A stretch of DNA of 64,000 nt, from the NCBI GenBank assembly GCA_021647785.1, contig JAKIUC010000006.1, positions 42,862 to 106,861 on the forward strand, written 5' to 3'. Of the stretch, positions 63,962-64,000 are shown one piece after another. Position 1 is the stretch's first letter; every line of letters starts with the position of its first letter. The notes beneath the pieces were generated by a model that did no database searches, was not told the origin of the DNA, and was given only the letters and a program-made list of their open reading frames with translations. The translations under genes and the position numbers were made by a program. Source of the DNA: Melioribacteraceae bacterium (GTDB lineage: Bacteria > Bacteroidota > Ignavibacteria > Ignavibacteriales > Melioribacteraceae).

Positions 63962-64000
63962 GAGAATCTTAGATCAATAAATTAAACTGCTACCAATCTA

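Overview
The window is AT-rich chromosomal DNA from a Gram-negative bacterium that looks like a member of the Ignavibacteria (Bacteroidota/Chlorobiota group). The basis is three large secreted proteins that end in the type IX secretion (T9SS) sorting domain with the signature QNYPNPFNPST, other families common in this group (DUF5916 barrels, DUF4837 lipoproteins, S46 dipeptidyl-peptidase, TPR-AraC regulators, an MlaD-type protein), and candidate promoters of the Bacteroidota form TTG-N20-TAnnTTTG. The taxonomic call is inference; there is no rRNA or tRNA gene here to confirm it.

Layout. 1-2.7 kb: the 3' end of an MCE/MlaD gene, a small unknown protein, a DUF2147 protein and a DUF1028 protein. 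2.7-8.1 kb: a T9SS-exported cyclophilin, then a three-gene Tat-exported molybdenum hydroxylase (2Fe-2S, Mo and FAD/4Fe-4S subunits). 8.2-19.1 kb: a ten-gene minus-strand operon (ccsA/hemX-like, hemA, C, D, E, N, H, G/Y, B, L) that encodes every step from glutamyl-tRNA to protoheme. 19.5-30.8 kb: mostly single genes: a methyltransferase, a T9SS GH13 amylase, a class I glutamine amidotransferase, an RlpA lipoprotein, a DUF5916 barrel, a small lipoprotein, a DUF4139 protein and a SIR2-like protein. 30.8-43.5 kb, all minus strand: a ClC channel with CBS and RCK_C domains, an amidohydrolase, an outer-membrane protein, a response regulator, a nitroreductase, an APC permease fused to PTS EIIA and RCK_C, an S46 peptidase of the acidic (DPP11) type, and a Gfo/Idh/MocA oxidoreductase next to a DegT aminotransferase (nucleotide-sugar modification).

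44-55 kb: aconitase, queE-queD (queuosine), a RelE/RHH toxin-antitoxin pair with a clear promoter/operator, a DUF4837 lipoprotein, then tilS-hpt-ftsH-CTP:lipid kinase, and greA with a structured leader. 55.4-59.8 kb: a 1460-residue T9SS surface protein whose N-terminus looks like a Cys-Gln thioester adhesin domain, an arrangement known mainly from Gram-positive adhesins. 60.2-61.2 kb: an integron-type (IntI) tyrosine recombinase broken by a 22-bp palindromic insertion. The right end holds a TPR-AraC membrane regulator and a short secreted Ig-like protein.

A second theme runs through the intergenic DNA. Many short perfect palindromes occur (GTAGGGA/TCCCTAC family, AATCCCAGAGGGATT family, AGAGCGAAT hairpins with a GGGACAGG loop, a 17-bp-stem hairpin at 19.3 kb). 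Several copies differ in sequence while their stems stay paired, and one member interrupts the integrase. These palindromes, the thioester T9SS protein and the greA leader are the parts most worth following up. No CRISPR array, prophage, insertion sequence, rRNA or tRNA was seen.
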